NCBI GenBank assembly: GCA_947253595.1
Contig: CAMXZR010000083.1
Span: 1 to 6,636, forward strand
From: an uncultured Olsenella sp.
Lineage (GTDB): Bacteria > Actinomycetota > Coriobacteriia > Coriobacteriales > Atopobiaceae
Direction: 5' to 3'
DNA length: 6,636 bases
Under the pieces are notes generated by a model that ran no database searches, was not told where the DNA came from, and worked only from the letters and a program-made list of their open reading frames with translations. Position 1 is the stretch's first letter. Each line of letters begins with the position of its first letter. Positions 3,707 through 6,636 of this stretch are shown here, piece after piece. The position numbers and the translations under genes were made by a program.

Positions 3707-6636
3707 CCACGCAGGTTCCAACGCGGCGCAGGCAGAGGCCACGCAGGGAGTCGAGCTGACGCAGCAGGGGGCGGAGCTCAGTCCCGCCAACCACGTCGAC
3801 CTCAGCCACTCCGAGCTCAGGTTGGGCATCGACGTCGGTTCGACCACGGTCAAGCTTGCCGTCATCGACGCCCGCAACCACCTGGTCTACGCAAACTACG
3901 AGCGCCACCACACCGATGTGCGCGCCACCGCCAAGGCCCTCTTCGAGCGCGCCCGCAGCGTGATAGGCGAGGCGTCCATGCGCGTGTCGATCACCGGTTC
4001 CGGCGGCATGCTGCTAGCCAGGTGGCTCGACCTCGAGTTCGTCCAGGAGGTCATCGCCTCCAAGCGTGCGGTCGAGACCCTCATCCCCCAGACCGACTGC
4101 GCCATCGAGCTGGGTGGCGAGGACGCCAAGATCATCTACTTCGACAACGGCATCGAGCAGCGCATGAATGGCACCTGCGCCGGTGGCACGGGCGCCTTCA
4201 TCGACCAGATGGCCTCGCTCATGCGCACGGACGCCTCGGGCCTCAACCAGATGGCCAAGGAGTCCACGCACATCTACCCCATAGCGAGCCGTTGCGGCGT
4301 CTTCGCGAAGTCCGACGTCCAGCCTCTGCTCAACGAGGGTGCCGCCCCCGCCGACGTGGCTGCCTCCATCTTCCAGGCCGTGGCCAACCAGACCGTGTCG
4401 GGCCTCGCCTGCGGACATCCCATCCGCGGCTACGTGGCCTTCCTGGGCGGACCCCTGCAGTACCTCTCCGAGCTGCGCAAGCGCTTCTACGAGACCCTGC
4501 GCCTGGACGAGGAGCACCGCGTCATCCCGGCCAACGCACACCTCTTCGTGGCCACGGGGGCTGCCCTCGCCGGGGAGTCGGACAAGCACGTCACCTTCAG
4601 CCAGGTCGTCGATGCCCTGGCAGGCCTCAAGGGCACGCAGGGCTCCGAGGTCACGCGCCTGGACCCCCTCTTCGCCACCGAGGAGGACTACCGCTCCTTC
4701 AAGGAGCGCCACGATGCGCAGGTCGTGCCCAAGGGCAGGCTCGAGGACTACCACGGCCGCGTCTTCATCGGCATCGACGCCGGGTCCACCACCATGAAGT
4801 CCGCCGTCGTGGGCGAGGCCGGGCAGCTCCTCTACACCTGGTACGACAACAACAACGGCGACATCCTGGGCACCGCCCGCAAGATCATGGACGACATCTA
4901 CGACCACCTGCCCGCCGACTGCGCCATCGGGCACGTGACCACCACCGGCTACGGCGAGGGCATCCTCATCGAGGCCCTGCGCGCCGACTCCGGAGAGATC
5001 GAGACCGTCGCCCACCTGCGCGGTGCCAAGGCCTTCGTGCCCGACGTCGAGTTCATCCTGGACATCGGTGGCCAGGACATGAAGTGCCTGCAGGTCAAGG
5101 GTGGCGTCATCGAGCACATCATGCTCAACGAGGCCTGCTCCGCCGGCTGCGGCTCCTTCATAGCCAACTTCGCCGACTCCATGGGCATGACCGTACAGGA
5201 GTTCGCCAAGGCAGCCGTCGGGGGAGAGAAGCCCATCGACCTCGGCAGCCGCTGCACCGTCTTCATGAACTCCCGCGTGAAGCAGGCCCAGAAGGAGGGC
5301 GCGACCATCGGCGACGTGGCCGCGGGCCTCTCGTACTCCGTGATCAAGAACGCCCTGTTCAAGGTCATCAAGCTGCGTGACTACGACCAGATCGGCAAGT
5401 ACGTCGTGGTCCAGGGTGGCACCTTCATGAGCGACGCCACCCTGCGCGCCTTCGAGCTGCTCACTGGCCGCGACGTCATCCGTCCCGACATCGCCGGCGT
5501 CATGGGTGCCTACGGCGCGGCGCTTTTGGCCCGCGACAGGGCCGGCGCGAGCGGAACCTCCACGCTGCTGCCGCGCGTGGCCATCGACACCCTCGAGGTC
5601 AAGCGCATCCAGACCCACTGCGGGCGCTGCTCCAACAACTGCCAGCTCACCATCAACGACTTCGGCGGCGGCCACCGCTTCATCACGGGCAACCGTTGCG
5701 AGAAAGGCGCGGGCAAGTCCAAGAAGGAGCAGAGCAAGGCGCCGAACCTCTTTGCCGCCAAGAACAAGCTGCTCTTCGATCGCAAGGGGCTTGCGCCCGA
5801 GGAGGCGTCCCGCGGCACGGTGGGCATCCCCCGCGCGCTCAACATGTATGAGAACTACCCCTTCTGGCACCGCTTCTTCACCGAGCTTGGCTTTTCGGTC
5901 GTGTTGAGCGACCAGACCACCAAGAAGACCTACGAGGCGGGCATCGAGTCCATGCCCTCCGAGTCCGTCTGCTATCCGGCAAAGCTGAGCCACGGCCACG
6001 TCATGAACCTCCTGGCGAAGGACCCGGACTTCATCTGGATGCCCTGCATCCGCTGGGAGCGCATCGAGGACGACAGTGCCACCAACCACTACAACTGCCC
6101 CATCGTGATGAGCTACCCGCAGGCGCTGGAGCTCAACGTGGACGAGCTCGCCGCCGACAAGGTCGAGTACCTGGCGCCCTTCATCCCCTACGACAACAAG
6201 CGCGAGCTCAAGCGCCGCCTGTACGAGCTGATTGCCGTCCAGAGGGCCAAGGACGCCAAGGCCGGCAGGGGGCGCTTCAGGGGAGAGGAGATCACGCGTC
6301 AGGAGATTGACGCCGCCGTGAACGCGGCCTGGGAGGAGGACCTGGCCTTCAAGGACCAGATGCACCGTCTGGGCGACGAGGTCCTGAAGTGGATCGAGGA
6401 CAATGGCGCCCATGGCATCGTCCTGGCTGGCCGCCCCTACCACAACGATCCCGAGATCAACCACGCCATCCCCGAGCTCCTGCACTCCTTCGGCTTCGCA
6501 GTCCTCACCGAGGACTCCGTCGCCCACAAGATGCTGCCTGAGCGCCCCATCCGCGTGGTCGACCAGTGGATGTACCACAGTCGCCTCTACCGCGCCGCGC
6601 GCTTCGTGGCCAGCCGAAACGACCTCGACCTCATCC
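3699..6636 (+). CDS. Giant 2-hydroxyacyl-CoA dehydratase activase-like protein (tandem BcrAD/BadFG ATPase domains + DUF2229), 3' end outside window
   Basis: The frame is open from ATG 3699 to the window edge (979 codons) with no stop or frameshift, so the C-terminus is missing; relatives I recall are about 1400-1500 aa. Residues 1-41 are a Gln/Glu/Ala-rich tail. ASKHA domain 1 (about 42-330) has LGIDVGSTTVK (42-52), GGED (139-142), NGTCAGGTG with Cys160, and SRCGVFAKSD with Cys199. ASKHA domain 2 (about 356-615) has GIDAGSTTMK (358-367), DIGGQD (455-460), NEACSAGCGSF with Cys480, and SRCTVF with Cys519. Both Cys pairs are 39 apart, as in HgdC, where two subunits share one [4Fe-4S] cluster. 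A C-x2-C-x3-C-x18-C motif follows (641, 644, 648, 667), then a DUF2229-like region from about 706 with Cys758, Cys783, Cys800 and AGRPYHNDPEINH (910-922), which resembles dehydratase-subunit sequence. In the known family, ATP hydrolysis drives a low-potential electron into a 2-hydroxyacyl-CoA dehydratase or benzoyl-CoA reductase-type enzyme. The substrate here is unknown. It is cytosolic, with no signal or membrane segments seen. Confidence 0.9.
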   Translation, partial: MTNHAGSNAAQAEATQGVELTQQGAELSPANHVDLSHSELRLGIDVGSTTVKLAVIDARNHLVYANYERHHTDVRATAKALFERARSVIGEASMRVSITGSGGMLLARWLDLEFVQEVIASKRAVETLIPQTDCAIELGGEDAKIIYFDNGIEQRMNGTCAGGTGAFIDQMASLMRTDASGLNQMAKESTHIYPIASRCGVFAKSDVQPLLNEGAAPADVAASIFQAVANQTVSGLACGHPIRGYVAFLGGPLQYLSELRKRFYETLRLDEEHRVIPANAHLFVATGAALAGESDKHVTFSQVVDALAGLKGTQGSEVTRLDPLFATEEDYRSFKERHDAQVVPKGRLEDYHGRVFIGIDAGSTTMKSAVVGEAGQLLYTWYDNNNGDILGTARKIMDDIYDHLPADCAIGHVTTTGYGEGILIEALRADSGEIETVAHLRGAKAFVPDVEFILDIGGQDMKCLQVKGGVIEHIMLNEACSAGCGSFIANFADSMGMTVQEFAKAAVGGEKPIDLGSRCTVFMNSRVKQAQKEGATIGDVAAGLSYSVIKNALFKVIKLRDYDQIGKYVVVQGGTFMSDATLRAFELLTGRDVIRPDIAGVMGAYGAALLARDRAGASGTSTLLPRVAIDTLEVKRIQTHCGRCSNNCQLTINDFGGGHRFITGNRCEKGAGKSKKEQSKAPNLFAAKNKLLFDRKGLAPEEASRGTVGIPRALNMYENYPFWHRFFTELGFSVVLSDQTTKKTYEAGIESMPSESVCYPAKLSHGHVMNLLAKDPDFIWMPCIRWERIEDDSATNHYNCPIVMSYPQALELNVDELAADKVEYLAPFIPYDNKRELKRRLYELIAVQRAKDAKAGRGRFRGEEITRQEIDAAVNAAWEEDLAFKDQMHRLGDEVLKWIEDNGAHGIVLAGRPYHNDPEINHAIPELLHSFGFAVLTEDSVAHKMLPERPIRVVDQWMYHSRLYRAARFVASRNDLDLI

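Noticed and set aside
4022..5380. 452-codon + strand frame inside the activase gene
   Set aside because: Arg/His/Pro/Gly-rich out-of-frame translation; the frame starting at 3699 explains the region fully.
4014..6578. 854-codon open frame on the minus strand opposite the activase gene
   Set aside because: It is a shadow of a high-GC gene: rich in Val/Gly/Leu/His/Asp without recognisable domains, while the + strand frame carries consistent family motifs throughout.

Overview
The window is gene-dense, high-GC bacterial DNA. Third codon positions are strongly biased to G/C, Shine-Dalgarno sites are AAGGAG-like and purine-rich, and starts are ATG. Gene content and protein flavour (a giant 2-hydroxyacyl-CoA dehydratase activase-type protein behind a TetR-family regulator, next to purine salvage genes) suggest an anaerobic high-GC Gram-positive, most likely a Coriobacteriia member (Olsenella/Atopobium/Collinsella-like). 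This placement is inferred from remembered similarity and was not tested by a search.

Layout, all on the + strand. (1) 44-1426: an NCS2/AzgA-type purine permease whose reading frame is complete except for one in-frame TAA at codon 74 (263-265). It is annotated as a nonsense-disrupted gene. (2) 1427-1490: a short spacer with a strong hairpin (1443-1470) just before the next ribosome binding site. (3) 1491-2774: guanine deaminase with all expected metal and active-site residues. (4) 2775-3004: the only real intergenic region, with a long GC-rich terminator-like hairpin (2800-2838), then an AT-richer island carrying a -10-like box and two imperfect palindromes. (5) 3005-3706: a TetR-family regulator. 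(6) 3699-6636: the start of a very large BcrA/BadF/HgdC-like activase protein that overlaps the tetR stop by 8 nt and is cut off by the window edge after 979 codons.

The first pair is a purine-salvage unit: the permease would import guanine or hypoxanthine and the deaminase converts guanine to xanthine. If the stop codon is real, uptake by this permease is lost and guaD may suffer transcriptional polarity. The second pair looks like a translationally coupled regulator-activase operon. The activase holds two complete ASKHA ATPase domains in one chain. Each has its two cluster cysteines 39 residues apart, the HgdC spacing, followed by a Cys4 motif and a DUF2229-like region. Its acyl-CoA substrate cannot be told from the sequence.

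I see no mobile element, CRISPR array, tRNA or rRNA. Apart from the nonsense codon, the content is recognisable. The least characterised part is the giant activase and its presumed regulator.
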